Under the pieces are notes generated by a model. The model was not told the origin of the DNA and did not search any database. It saw only the letters and a program-made list of their open reading frames with translations. Source: Paracoccaceae bacterium (GTDB lineage: Bacteria > Pseudomonadota > Alphaproteobacteria > Rhodobacterales > Rhodobacteraceae). From it: 64,000 bases of DNA. Within the stretch, counting starts at the first letter, position 1; each line of letters opens with the position of its first letter. Where the stretch lies: the NCBI GenBank assembly GCA_017510335.1, contig JAFWNM010000013.1, positions 248,001 through 312,000 of the forward strand, given 5' to 3'. The position numbers were made by a program, and so were the translations under genes. Of this stretch, positions 26,166-34,783 are shown piece after piece.

Positions 26166-27185
26166 TTAGCGGAAAGGCGGTGCGTAAAGCAGGCCACCTT
26201 GCGTCCACTGTGCGTTCAGACCACGCGCCAGACCGATGGGCGTTTGCTCGCCAATCGTGGCCGAGAAAATCTCGCCATAGTTGCCAGCCGCCGCAATTGC
26301 GCGAACGGCCCATTCGCTGTCCAGACCGAACATCGCGCCCAGATCCCCTTCGGCCCCCAGCAGACGGTTGATTTCGGGGTTGTCCGTGCCAGCCTTCATT
26401 TCGTCGATATTGGCAGATGTCACGCCCAGTTCTTCGGCTGCGATCAGGGCAAACAACGTCCAGCGGGTGATATCTGCCCACTGGTCATCGCCATGACGCA
26501 CTGCTGGCCCAAGCGGTTCCTTGGAAATGACTTCCGGCAGGATGACATGATCGGACGGGTTCGCAAACGACGCCCGCGTTGCCGCCAGACCGGACACATC
26601 CGTGGTATACACGTCACATGCACCAGCAAGGTATTGTTGCTGCGCTTCTGCGTTGGTTTCGATCGGCACTGGTTCATAGGCCATGCCGTTGACGCGGAAA
26701 TAATCCGCAAGGTTCAACTCGGTCGTGGTGCCGGTCTGGATGCACACAGTCGCGCCGTCCAGTTCCAGCGCCGAACTGACACCCAGTTCGCGCGTCACCA
26801 TGAAGCCCTGACCGTCATAGTAGTTGGTCCCGACAAAGGTGAAGTTCAGGTCAACATCGCGCGAGAAGGTCCAGGTCGTGTTCCGTGCCAGAATATCGAC
26901 TTCGCCAGAGGCAAGCGCCGAAAACCGGGTTTGTCCGGTTGTCGGAACGAAATTCACCGCCATCGGGTCATTGAGCTCAGCCGCAGCTACCGCGCGGCAA
27001 TAGTCCACATCGAAACCTTGCCACACGCCGTTGCCATCGGGGGCAGAAAACCCTGCAAGCCCGGTGGAAACACCACAGTTCAGTTCCCCGCGGGATTGAA
27101 CTGTTTCCAGCGTGGATTGCGCCTGTGCCAGGCCTGCAATAAGCGACGTCGCGGCAATAGTGCCGAGGAATACGGATTTCTTCAT
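26166..27185 (-). CDS. aapJ: Periplasmic L-amino acid-binding protein AapJ
   Basis: 339 residues with a Sec signal peptide (K-K-S-V-F-L-G-T-I-A-A-T-S-L-I-A-G-L-A-Q-A). The mature protein has R-G-E-L-N-C-G-V-S-T-G-L-A-G-F, G-F-D-V-D-Y-C-R-A-V-A-A-A and the region P-E-V-I-S-K-E-P-L-G-P-A-V-R, typical of AapJ/BztA general amino acid binders. It is the first gene of the transporter operon. AGAGG precedes the start. The 265 bases upstream, to the tRNA, should hold the promoter; I could not assign boxes. Confidence 0.95.
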   Translation of the reverse strand: MKKSVFLGTIAATSLIAGLAQAQSTLETVQSRGELNCGVSTGLAGFSAPDGNGVWQGFDVDYCRAVAAAELNDPMAVNFVPTTGQTRFSALASGEVDILARNTTWTFSRDVDLNFTFVGTNYYDGQGFMVTRELGVSSALELDGATVCIQTGTTTELNLADYFRVNGMAYEPVPIETNAEAQQQYLAGACDVYTTDVSGLAATRASFANPSDHVILPEVISKEPLGPAVRHGDDQWADITRWTLFALIAAEELGVTSANIDEMKAGTDNPEINRLLGAEGDLGAMFGLDSEWAVRAIAAAGNYGEIFSATIGEQTPIGLARGLNAQWTQGGLLYAPPFR

Positions 27186-27450
27186 GTTTACCTCTCTGTT
27201 GTCGCCGCCTTGGCGGCGGTCTGTCCCCCATTTGTCAGGGGGGTACGGTGTTCAGCCATGACGGCCTTTCACTATCGGCAAGTTTGCGCCGATAATCGCA
27301 AATCGGTCAAGCCTGTAAATGCGTATATGCCAGCAATTCAGACCAACTGCCTTGAAACAGCCTGCTTTGCAGGCCAATGTGCGGCACCCCTTCCCAAAAT
27401 GCACATCATTCGATCTAAACGCGGCATTTCATCACGGCGAGAGGGGAATT

Positions 27451-27527
27451 TGGTAGGCCCGGAGGGACTCGAACCCCCAACCAAAGCGTTATGAGCGCTC
27501 TGCTCTAACCAATTGAGCTACAGGCCC
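27451..27527 (-). tRNA. tRNA with CAU anticodon (probably tRNA-Ile2, else tRNA-Met)
   Basis: Read on the minus strand the acceptor GGGCCTG pairs with CGGGCCT (first pair G-U), then ACCA. The anticodon stem-loop GCGCT-CATAA-CGC gives CAT. The stem and loop sequence fits the Ile2 type, whose C is turned into lysidine, better than elongator Met, but sequence alone does not settle this. Confidence 0.9.
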
Positions 27528-27656
27528 GCCTGGGCGCGTTGCTACGCAGAATGCGCGCGCTGGTCAAGCACCCTGTTGCACATCGGATCGGTTGCCCTGC
27601 GACGCGCAATCGGGTATCGCGCGCAGCATAGTGTCTTGCTGCAAAGGGCTGCGATC

Positions 27657-28703
27657 ATGTCAGAAGGAAAGAACGGGCTAAGCTATGCCCAGGCTGGTGT
27701 CGATATTGACGCAGGCAATGCCCTGGTCGAGGCCATCAAGCCCGCAGCAAAGGCAACTGCGCGCGCGGGCGTCATGTCCGGCCTTGGGGGGTTTGGCGCG
27801 CTGTTCGACCTGAAAGCGGCCGGGTATAGTGACCCTGTGCTGGTGGCGGCAACAGACGGGGTGGGCACCAAGCTGCGCATCGCCATCGACACCGGCCATC
27901 TGGACACGATCGGCATTGATCTGGTCGCCATGTGCGTCAATGATCTGGTGTGTCAGGGCGCGGAACCGCTGTTCTTTCTGGATTATTTCGCAACCGGCAA
28001 GCTGGATGTCGCGGATGCCACGCGAATCATTACCGGCATTGCGACAGGTTGTCAGGCGTCGGGCTGTGCGCTGATTGGCGGGGAAACCGCCGAAATGCCC
28101 GGCATGTATGATGCCAAGGATTTCGATCTAGCCGGCTTTGCCGTGGGGGCCATGGAACGCGGGACAGAATTGCCCGCAGGGGTTGGCGCGGGCGATGTGC
28201 TGTTGGGGCTTGCGTCGGACGGGGTGCATTCCAATGGCTACAGCCTTGTGCGCAAGGTTGTGGACCATGCCGGCCTGAACTGGGACAGCCCCGCCCCCTT
28301 CGGCGCGGACACCATGGGCGCGCATTTGCTGGCGCCCACACGGCTGTATGTCAAACCCGCATTGGCGGCCATCCGCGCGGGCGGGGTGCATGCCCTTGCC
28401 CATATCACAGGCGGCGGCCTGACCGAAAACCTGCCGCGCGTCCTGCCCGAAGGAATGGGTGCGGATATCGATCTGGGCACATGGTCCCTGCCGCCGGTTT
28501 TTGGCTGGCTGGCAGAAGCGGGCGGGTTGGAGCAATCCGAGATGCTGAAAACCTTTAATGCGGGGATCGGCATGGTGCTGGTGGTCGCTGCCGACCGCGC
28601 AGATGCACTGTCAGAATTGCTGACGCAATCGGGCGAAACAGTGTCGCGTATCGGCAAAGTCACCGAAGGGGCCGGCATCCGCTACAGCGGACAACTTGCA
28701 TGA
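27657..28703 (+). CDS. purM: Phosphoribosylformylglycinamidine cyclo-ligase (AIR synthase)
   Basis: 348 residues. It closes the imidazole ring of purines using ATP. Motifs are [12 protein letters not shown], the long [14 protein letters not shown] (nucleotide site), [19 protein letters not shown] and [12 protein letters not shown] 27657 is supported by AAAGGG and alignment with the family start. It overlaps purN by four bases (ATGA). Confidence 0.96.
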   Translation: MSEGKNGLSYAQAGVDIDAGNALVEAIKPAAKATARAGVMSGLGGFGALFDLKAAGYSDPVLVAATDGVGTKLRIAIDTGHLDTIGIDLVAMCVNDLVCQGAEPLFFLDYFATGKLDVADATRIITGIATGCQASGCALIGGETAEMPGMYDAKDFDLAGFAVGAMERGTELPAGVGAGDVLLGLASDGVHSNGYSLVRKVVDHAGLNWDSPAPFGADTMGAHLLAPTRLYVKPALAAIRAGGVHALAHITGGGLTENLPRVLPEGMGADIDLGTWSLPPVFGWLAEAGGLEQSEMLKTFNAGIGMVLVVAADRADALSELLTQSGETVSRIGKVTEGAGIRYSGQLA

Positions 28704-29293
28704 GTTTGCGCGTTGCGATCCTGATTTCAGGGTCGGGGTCCAATATGGTGGCACTTGCGCAATCCATGCAAGGCGACCATCCCGCGCGCCCCTGTCTGGT
28801 TTTGTCCAATGATCCTGCTGCCACGGGCCTGAGCAAGGCGCGCGCCATGGGCATTCCCGCAGCCGCCGTGGACCACCGCCCTTTTGGCCGAGACCGCGCC
28901 GCATTCGAGGACGCGCTGATGCGCCCGCTGCTGGAAGCGCAACCCGATATCGTGGCACTGGCAGGCTTCATGCGCGTCCTGACCCCTGAATTCGTGGCGC
29001 GGTTCGAAGGGCGCATGCTGAATATCCACCCGTCCCTGTTGCCAAAATACAAAGGGTTGAACACCCATGCGCGCGCCATTGCCGCAGGCGACAGCGAAGC
29101 GGGATGCACGGTGCATGAAGTGACCGCCGCACTGGATGACGGGCCGATCCTGGGCCAGGCGCGCGTGCCTGTTCTGCCAGATGACACCCCCGACACCCTG
29201 GCGGCGCGTGTCCTGCCCATGGAACACCGGCTGTATCCGGCGGTTTTGCGCCGTGTCGCCATGGGCGCGCGTGGCATACTTACCCTGCGCTAA
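28700..29293 (+). CDS. purN: Phosphoribosylglycinamide formyltransferase
   Basis: 197 residues. It transfers a formyl group from 10-formyl-tetrahydrofolate to GAR. Visible are the opening [18 protein letters not shown], and [16 protein letters not shown] with the catalytic N, H and nearby D (in L-D-D-G-P-I-L). Its end overlaps the convergent DUF2799 gene by 14 bases. Confidence 0.96.
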   Translation: MSLRVAILISGSGSNMVALAQSMQGDHPARPCLVLSNDPAATGLSKARAMGIPAAAVDHRPFGRDRAAFEDALMRPLLEAQPDIVALAGFMRVLTPEFVARFEGRMLNIHPSLLPKYKGLNTHARAIAAGDSEAGCTVHEVTAALDDGPILGQARVPVLPDDTPDTLAARVLPMEHRLYPAVLRRVAMGARGILTLR

Positions 29294-29864
29294 ACTGCGC
29301 GCGGAACGCCCTGACCTCTCTCTCCACTCGGGACAGGGCTGCGCGTTCGAACCCAAGGTCCAGTTGCAAACGCAGCAATTCGGACTGGTTATTATGCAGT
29401 TCCGCACGCAGGCCCGCATTGTCAGTGGCCGCCAATGCTGCGACTATTACATGATTTCTTTCGCGCAAGCCGCTCATTTCATTCAAAATGCTTTGAATGC
29501 GCACGCGTTGGGCATGCTCCCTAAGGCCAAGCGCGTGCCCTTGGTCAAACCCTGCCGCCAATGCTGCCGGGCACAGGTTGCGGTTGATGCGCCCGCCCTG
29601 CCCCTCTGACAGTCCTGACAAGGGCGTGCAGAACCGCTGCAAGCCTTGGTCATACCCCCGCTGCCATTCGCTGCGCTGCGGGGTCACGTCCACTTTTGCG
29701 CATTGGCGCACATGCCGGTCAAACTGCGCGTCGGCGCGTTCGCCTGCCGCACCGTCGCGCAGCCCGATGGCGGCCCAGTCCCCTTGCAAGCATTCCTCGC
29801 GGCTGATCGACGCACAAGATGCCAGCACGGCAAATGCCAGAACCGGCAGCACAGCGCCCTTCAT
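29280..29864 (-). CDS. DUF2799 family lipoprotein
   Basis: 194 residues. A lipoprotein signal peptide (V-L-A-F-A-V-L-A-S-C, lipobox cysteine at residue 17) is followed by E-C-L-Q-G-D-W-A-A-I-G-L-R-D-G-A-A-G and W-Q-R-G-Y-D-Q-G-L, the DUF2799 signature. The C-terminal third is a likely coiled coil rich in L, E and R. The function of the family is unknown. It overlaps rlmB upstream by four bases and purN at the 3' end. Confidence 0.85.
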   Translation of the reverse strand: MKGAVLPVLAFAVLASCASISREECLQGDWAAIGLRDGAAGERADAQFDRHVRQCAKVDVTPQRSEWQRGYDQGLQRFCTPLSGLSEGQGGRINRNLCPAALAAGFDQGHALGLREHAQRVRIQSILNEMSGLRERNHVIVAALAATDNAGLRAELHNNQSELLRLQLDLGFERAALSRVEREVRAFRAQFSAG

Positions 29865-30655
29865 GACATCGCGCCCGGTTGCGCCAGACTGGCCGCATAC
29901 AGCCCCACCGCGGCCGCATTCGACACATTCAGCGACCCGAAATCCGCTGCCGCCGGAATACGCGCGATATAATCACAGGTTTCCCGCGTTTTATCGCGCA
30001 ATCCCGGCCCTTCGGCCCCCAGAACCAACCCCACCGGCCCGCGCGGCACCGCCGCCAGTGTTTGGCCCAGGGTTAATGGCCCATCCCCGTCCAGACCGAT
30101 CAGGATATACCCCATGTCTTTCAGGCTCTCCATCTCCTCGGCCAGATTGCGCACGCGCAAATAGGGCTGACGCTCCAACGCGCCGCTTGCGGTTTTGGCC
30201 AATGCGCCGGTTTCGGGGGCGGCATGGCGCTGGGTGGCCATTACGGCGCGCGCGCCAAACACTTCGGCAGACCGCAAAATCGCGCCTACATTATGCGGGT
30301 CGCTGACGCGGTCCAGAATCACCACCAGACCGGCCCCGTCCACAGGCGCGCAGCGCTCCGCACTCGTTCCCCAATCCAGCGCGCGAACCTCCAGTGCGGC
30401 GCCCTGATGCACGGAATCAGCGCTGATCGGGGCAGTAAACTTGCGCGCGTCACACAGCTCCGGCGTCATGCCACTGGCGGCAATCGCATCTTCCAGCTTT
30501 TGCGCGGCGTTCAATGTCACCACAAGACGCAGTTTTTCGCGCAGCGGGTTCATCAGCGCATCGCGCACCGCATGCAGGCCAAACAACCAAAGCGTCTCTG
30601 CCCGCGCCGCGCGCCGCGCCTTTTCCTTGTCGATAACCCAATCGGGTTTCTTCAT
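29861..30655 (-). CDS. rlmB: 23S rRNA 2'-O-methyltransferase, TrmH/RlmB family
   Basis: 264 residues. An N-terminal substrate-binding domain (L-F-G-L-H-A-V-R-D-A-L) is followed by a SPOUT knot. Motif 1 is N-V-G-A-I-L-R-S-A-E-V-F-G-A, motif 2 L-V-L-G-A-E-G-P-G-L-R, and motif 3 A-D-F-G-S-L-N-V-S-N-A-A-A-V. It methylates a 23S rRNA guanosine (G2251 in E. coli). A different RNA target within the family cannot be excluded. Confidence 0.92.
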   Translation of the reverse strand: MKKPDWVIDKEKARRAARAETLWLFGLHAVRDALMNPLREKLRLVVTLNAAQKLEDAIAASGMTPELCDARKFTAPISADSVHQGAALEVRALDWGTSAERCAPVDGAGLVVILDRVSDPHNVGAILRSAEVFGARAVMATQRHAAPETGALAKTASGALERQPYLRVRNLAEEMESLKDMGYILIGLDGDGPLTLGQTLAAVPRGPVGLVLGAEGPGLRDKTRETCDYIARIPAAADFGSLNVSNAAAVGLYAASLAQPGAMS

Positions 30656-30820
30656 GCCTTGCCCCCAGTTCGGTCGCGTATCACGGGTGAATCATTCTTG
30701 ACCATGCGCAGCCGGACGCGCGGGATCAACCCCCAAAGCATGGACACAAATAATCTGTGCTAACATGTAGTTTCGACCCTTGACGCTGCTTCGGCCCTTC
30801 GGTATCGAAGCGCCACATTA

Positions 30821-30904
30821 GGGCGACGAGCTGCAAGGTGCGGCAGCGGACTGTAACTCCGCCGGGGAGACCCACGCCTGGTTCGATTCCAGGGTCGCCC
30901 ACCA
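30821..30904 (+). tRNA. tRNA-Tyr (anticodon GUA)
   Basis: 84 bases, class II with a long variable arm. The acceptor GGGCGAC pairs with GTCGCCC (30894-30900) and CCA is encoded. The anticodon loop is CTGTAAC. The T arm is CCTGG-TTCGATT-CCAGG. Its last 14 bases are the left attachment site of the element that follows, and the tRNA stays intact after integration. Confidence 0.95.
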
Positions 30905-30907
30905 TTT
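30891..30907. repeat. Left attachment site core (attL), in tRNA-Tyr
   Basis: AGGGTCGCCCACCATTT, covering the 3' end of tRNA-Tyr. The identical sequence is at 40668-40684. Confidence 0.85.
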
Positions 30908-31136
30908 TCATTCCTAAGTGCTTGAAAGTGTTGGTTTTTCTGAAAACTTCTGACACGCATACGCCCTTTAGTCTGCCCTTATGGCGTTACTGCAAAGCAA
31001 CACCACGAAAGGCGATTTGGCTGCCAAGCTGGTTGTATCGTGCGAGAAAAGCTCGCGAAGCCAACCACTAAATTTTGAAAGTTGAGCAAAATCGCTACGC
31101 TTTTGCTTTCTAAGCAGCGGCATTTGTAGCGCTAGA

Positions 31137-31499
31137 CTAGCGGCAAGTGATTTCCAACTGATCGAAAATACCCTGAAAGCGGCTAAGTGAATAGCCTTCA
31201 ACGGCTGTGCCGTTGTCAACTCGCATCACCGTCACGAAGATCGGTTCTCCGCCCAACATGATCTCTCGCGTAGGGTGAACCTCGTAAGCTTCGCCGAGTT
31301 GCACGATCAATGCCCGGAACGGATAATTCCACGGGTTGACAGCGGTCATGTGCGAAACAACGCATCCAAGCGTGTCATCAAGCGAACTTGTCGAAAGGAA
31401 ACTAACGCGGGGTGGATCATTCCTGCCCGTGACAGCGGTAGCGCAAGCGGAAACCGCTAACAAAGTAGAGGCGATAATTGCTTTCTGTAGCATTTGCAT
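31137..31499 (-). CDS. Small putative lipoprotein (element cargo)
   Basis: 120 residues with a lipoprotein signal (I-I-A-S-T-L-L-A-V-S-A-C, cysteine about residue 19). The mature part is about 100 residues with no known motif. AAGGGGA in front of ATG 31499 supports the start. It is AT-richer than its neighbours, as is the 230-base noncoding stretch between it and the tRNA. It sits at the distal end of the element, where satellites and prophages often carry accessory genes. An exclusion, immunity or fitness role is possible but not shown. Confidence 0.6.
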   Translation of the reverse strand: MQMLQKAIIASTLLAVSACATAVTGRNDPPRVSFLSTSSLDDTLGCVVSHMTAVNPWNYPFRALIVQLGEAYEVHPTREIMLGGEPIFVTVMRVDNGTAVEGYSLSRFQGIFDQLEITCR

Positions 31500-31571
31500 G
31501 CGAGTCCCCTTTCAATCTCTTTTGCCGCGAAACCAAACCCCATTCAACCTTCTGTTGTCAGCAGCGGTGAA

Positions 31572-31778
31572 TCAAGCGGCTTTCGAAGCTATCCGAAACC
31601 GTTTCGGCCTATATGCGCGCAACACGGCTTGCGGCTCAACCTGCGCTAGGTGACAGACTGCCACAAAGTCGCGTGAGCCTATCCATGCCGTATCCTTTGG
31701 CGTTGCCCCCTTCGCCGCGTCATGCAGGCCAGCGACTAGCACCGCCCGCCATAGGTGCAAGTCAGCATTCTGCGTCAT
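31572..31778 (-). CDS. Small phage-type protein of unknown function
   Basis: 68 residues from ATG 31778, which has GGGGGA just upstream; a longer frame to 31859 has no ribosome site. The pattern L-W-R-A-V-L-V-A-G-L-H-D-A ... W-I-G-S-R-D-F ... V-L-R-A-Y is one I associate with short proteins in Rhodobacteraceae prophage regions. It may bind DNA, but no defined domain is visible. Confidence 0.55.
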   Translation of the reverse strand: MTQNADLHLWRAVLVAGLHDAAKGATPKDTAWIGSRDFVAVCHLAQVEPQAVLRAYRPKRFRIASKAA

Positions 31779-31934
31779 CTGATCCCCCATTGCAGAAAGG
31801 GCAGGCCCGAAAGCCTGCCCGAATGACGCCACGCCCGCAAAGAAAAAACAGGGCCGCATCTTGTCGGGGTTCTGTCGTGACCTTCCGACTATACCGGGCC
31901 GCTTTGTGCTGATTTCCGGGCGCGGCCTGCCCTT

Positions 31935-32567
31935 TCAAGCTGCGTCGTGCGCTAAGCGCGTGGATGCCTGCGCGGCCTCGGATCGAATGCCCGCAATCTG
32001 GTGACGCAATTCATGGGCGCGTGCTGCCGCCGCCTGATCAGCCAACCATTGCTGATAGCGCGCCTCGCCTGCTTCCGCCTCGGCAAGCTGCGCCTCAAGC
32101 TGCGCCAAAGCATCAGGCGCGTTGTCTACCATTGCGCGCAGGCTTGCCACGCGGCGGGCCTCATCGCGGGCCATTGCCGCCGCCTTCCGGCTATCCAGCT
32201 TACGCAGAACGCCACGCAAGTGGCAGGATTCCACAATCAGCGTTGCACGCTGCGCGACGGCAGGCGATGCCGGGGCAGTGCCGGAAAGTCCGAGTGCATC
32301 CCAGCGCCAGTTTACATGCCGGGCGGTGCGGAAAAATTCCGTCCGTAGCCGTTCGCGCTCTGCTTCTGTTGGCGTGCGCGTAGTGTCCGTGCCGTTGAGC
32401 ATCCAGCCAAGGTCACGCAGGCGCAGGATTGCATCATCACGGCTGCGCGGGCCGGTCATCGCGCGGTTATAGTCATCACGGGCAAGCGGCCAATCTGGCG
32501 TATTTTCCGGGTCGGCCCAAAGTTCCGACGGGTCAAGCACCATTGTAAGGTCGATTTGCTGGGTCAT
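31935..32567 (-). CDS. Phage-type hypothetical protein with C-terminal coiled coil
   Basis: 210 residues. The N-terminal half is mixed (L-T-M-V-L-D-P-S-E-L-W-A-D-P). The C-terminal half from about residue 120 is a long alanine-, glutamate- and arginine-rich helix likely to form a coiled coil. GGAGG at proper distance precedes ATG 32567. It starts three bases after the stop of the 32571-32936 gene, so the two are cotranscribed with terL. Function unknown. Confidence 0.6.
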   Translation of the reverse strand: MTQQIDLTMVLDPSELWADPENTPDWPLARDDYNRAMTGPRSRDDAILRLRDLGWMLNGTDTTRTPTEAERERLRTEFFRTARHVNWRWDALGLSGTAPASPAVAQRATLIVESCHLRGVLRKLDSRKAAAMARDEARRVASLRAMVDNAPDALAQLEAQLAEAEAGEARYQQWLADQAAAARAHELRHQIAGIRSEAAQASTRLAHDAA

Positions 32568-32570
32568 CGG

Positions 32571-32936
32571 TTAAGCCTCCGCTTTCGGTAGAAGGTAGCC
32601 GCCCGCGCCATGCGCAGCGGCGGTCGGTGTCGTGTCTGGGGTATCTGCACGGGGCAGAAGATACCCACCAACGCGCGCAACGGCGGGCTGCGCGGGCCGG
32701 GTATCATCATCAGCGCGGGGCAGTTTGTAGCCGCTCAACCGCGCCGGACCTGTTGGCGCAGCATTGGCGACGGGCGCAGGCTGTCCGGGTCGCGCGCCCA
32801 AGATAACAGGCGCGGCCATGTTTGTGGCAGGCCGGGCATTGTGGGCAGATGCAGGGGCAGTGCCGATATTCACCAGAAGGCGGGCCAAGCGGTCAACAGC
32901 GGCTTCAATCGTCGGGGTTATACTGGGGTTTGCCAT
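32571..32936 (-). CDS. Hypothetical protein with three GYxLPxA repeats
   Basis: 121 residues, proline- and alanine-rich, probably disordered after residue 30. Three copies of a short motif occur in the C-terminal half: S-G-Y-K-L-P-R-A-D, G-G-Y-L-L-P-R-A-D and G-G-Y-L-L-P-K-A-E, spaced about 22-26 residues apart, the last at the very end. GAGGAA precedes the start, which lies inside the last codons of terL. The repeats look like docking peptides for a partner; this is inference. Confidence 0.6.
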   Translation of the reverse strand: MANPSITPTIEAAVDRLARLLVNIGTAPASAHNARPATNMAAPVILGARPGQPAPVANAAPTGPARLSGYKLPRADDDTRPAQPAVARVGGYLLPRADTPDTTPTAAAHGAGGYLLPKAEA

Positions 32937-34360
32937 GATAATTCCTCTGTCAGTCGGGCAAGGTTGTCGGTCGTTTTTCGGGTCAGTATCCAGCCGGTGG
33001 CATTTTTCCGGGTCAGGGACGCCACGGCCCCCGCAACAGCGTTTGCACGGTCATCATGCGCGCCCGGTGCATGGTCGATTGTATCCCGCCCGCTGCGACT
33101 GGTGCGACGTTCCAGCCCTGCGAATTGACGGGCGGTGATCTGGCAAGGTGGCAGTTCAACGCGCCCTGAATTCAGCGCCGCAAGGAATTCCAGATAAAGC
33201 GCGCTTCGGTCCTGTTCGCTTACTTCGTATTTGATTCCATGTTTCTGGAATTCATCGCGCGGCCATCGCCCCGCATATCGGTCGCCCGATATAGCCTTGA
33301 TCCCGTATCGGGTCAGCACTTGCGCGAATTCTGCCACGATCCCGGCGGGTGATCCCTTGCGGCCTGTCACCAGATCAATAATAGCCGTGTCACCTTCGCG
33401 GTGTGCAATCGACATTGTGAATTCATCCGCGCCGCCGCCTGCCGGGTCAACAAAGGCGACATAGGAAAGCCCCCGCTGCGCTGGCAGTTCTAAAGGCTTG
33501 GGCCGGGTGCATTGTGCGATAAGGTCAACATCCAGAAAGCTGGCAATGTCTGATCTGAATTCGGCAAGGTATTCGGCGCGCGCGGCCTCTGGATCGTCGC
33601 GCATGGCGTCATCAACAACCGATTGCGGCAATAGCGGGTTCATGGTCCGACTTGGGGCTTGTGCCACCAGAACGCGGCTTTCCCCGTCATCTGCGAAGGC
33701 CCGCTTGAACGTATCCCACAAAACCCCGCGCTTTGCGTAGGGCGATGACAGGGCAATCAACCGCCCGCCCAAAGTCGCAAGGGCTGGACGTATTGCCGCG
33801 ATGATTTCACGGTCAGGGCTTGCCCCGTCAACATGCCAGAACGCGATTTCATCGCAGATACACGCGGCCAGCGTATAGCCCCGGACAGATCTGTGTGACG
33901 CGGTGGTGATCTCGATGACGCAACGGTTATTCAGTTCGATCTGTTCCGAGTTCTCGCGCAGCACCATGCGCCGCAGCATCGGGTTTTCATTCATCAACCC
34001 GCTTGTGTAGCGCATGACGGCGCGCGCCTGTTTCCGGTCAGCAGCGATAACCATAACAGTGGCAACCTCGCCGGGTGCCAGCTTGGCGCGGTAATCTTGA
34101 AACGCTGCAAGATACACGGCCAGAAAGGCCGCTGCATGGGATTTGCCGCCCCTGCGCCCGATTGCCAGCCATAGTTCAAGGAAAGCCCCCTGTGGCGTGT
34201 CTGCGCGGCCTGTAAGCGCCTTGAACGTGTCCAGTTCGGTGGCGTCCAGTTCCAGACCGTAAAAGCCCGAAAGCAACGCCCGCCATGCGGTGAAGGATTG
34301 CCCCCCGAAAACATCGCCAAACAAGGCCGGGTCTGTCATCGCTTGGCGTATGTCGATCAT
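32918..34360 (-). CDS. Phage terminase large subunit (ATPase-nuclease)
   Basis: 480 residues from ATG 34360. The packaging ATPase has Walker A G-R-R-G-G-K-S (68-74) and Walker B C-I-C-D-E (168-171), followed by coupling motif L-S-S-P. The nuclease domain shows V-D-P-A-G (D305), S-G-D-R-Y (D360) and H-D-D-R-A-N-A (D436-437), the three acidic clusters of the RNase H-like fold. All catalytic residues are present, so the enzyme looks functional. The start overlaps the preceding micro-ORF by four bases. No portal gene follows, which is unusual for a phage genome. Confidence 0.9.
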   Translation of the reverse strand: MIDIRQAMTDPALFGDVFGGQSFTAWRALLSGFYGLELDATELDTFKALTGRADTPQGAFLELWLAIGRRGGKSHAAAFLAVYLAAFQDYRAKLAPGEVATVMVIAADRKQARAVMRYTSGLMNENPMLRRMVLRENSEQIELNNRCVIEITTASHRSVRGYTLAACICDEIAFWHVDGASPDREIIAAIRPALATLGGRLIALSSPYAKRGVLWDTFKRAFADDGESRVLVAQAPSRTMNPLLPQSVVDDAMRDDPEAARAEYLAEFRSDIASFLDVDLIAQCTRPKPLELPAQRGLSYVAFVDPAGGGADEFTMSIAHREGDTAIIDLVTGRKGSPAGIVAEFAQVLTRYGIKAISGDRYAGRWPRDEFQKHGIKYEVSEQDRSALYLEFLAALNSGRVELPPCQITARQFAGLERRTSRSGRDTIDHAPGAHDDRANAVAGAVASLTRKNATGWILTRKTTDNLARLTEELSWQTPV

Positions 34361-34458
34361 GCCAGCCCCCAAGCGACAAGGGCCAGCACATAGCAGGCAA
34401 GGCCAAGTGACAGGGCAAGCGCCGGGTCGCGGGTCAGGACATAGGCAAGGGTAATCAT
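34357..34458 (-). CDS. Micro-ORF, single-span hydrophobic peptide
   Basis: 33 codons giving M-I-T-L-A-Y-V-L-T-R-D followed by a hydrophobic helix to the end. AAGGGGG lies before ATG 34458. The stop overlaps the terL start in ATGA. It overlaps the previous micro-ORF in the same way. It could be a small membrane peptide or only a translational coupler. Confidence 0.5.
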   Translation of the reverse strand: MITLAYVLTRDPALALSLGLACYVLALVAWGLA

Positions 34459-34595
34459 GCGCGCCCCCTTACCGCCTGCGCCAGATCGGCCAGCAGGGCA
34501 AGCGCCGCGCCTGTCGATAGCGCCACCTGCGCCACCTCTTGCCCATTGCGCCAAATATGCAGAACAGGGCCGGGTCTGATCGTCACCAGCATCAT
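34455..34595 (-). CDS. Micro-ORF, 46 residues
   Basis: It starts M-M-L-V-T-I-R-P-G-P-V-L-H and is rich in A, L and V without a clear membrane helix. AGGGGC lies upstream of ATG 34595. It shares ATGA overlaps with both neighbours, which is the main evidence that it is translated. No family recognised. Confidence 0.5.
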   Translation of the reverse strand: MMLVTIRPGPVLHIWRNGQEVAQVALSTGAALALLADLAQAVRGRA

Positions 34596-34783
34596 GGCGC
34601 GCGCCCCTCTTGCTTATCCAGCACCAGCAGCGCGGCCCGCATGTCAGAACGCAACAGCGCCGCCTGTGAAGGTGTCAGGGTGCAGGCCATCGCTTTTGCG
34701 GGTGTCGATAAGGTCAGGGTCAGAACGCGCCCTGTAGGTGCTACTGTGACGCGCGCAGACTGTGGCGTAATCGCTTCAACCAT
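34592..34783 (-). CDS. Small hypothetical protein, 63 residues
   Basis: 63 residues with a predicted beta-rich start (A-R-V-T-V-A-P-T-G-R-V-L-T-L-T-L) and a helical end. It overlaps the end of the terminase-small-like gene by 8 bases and the next micro-ORF by four. No family recognised. Confidence 0.55.
   Translation of the reverse strand: MVEAITPQSARVTVAPTGRVLTLTLSTPAKAMACTLTPSQAALLRSDMRAALLVLDKQEGRAP

Noticed and set aside
24987-27494. Two long plus-strand frames over aapQ and aapJ
   Set aside because: Shadows of the amino-acid transporter genes.
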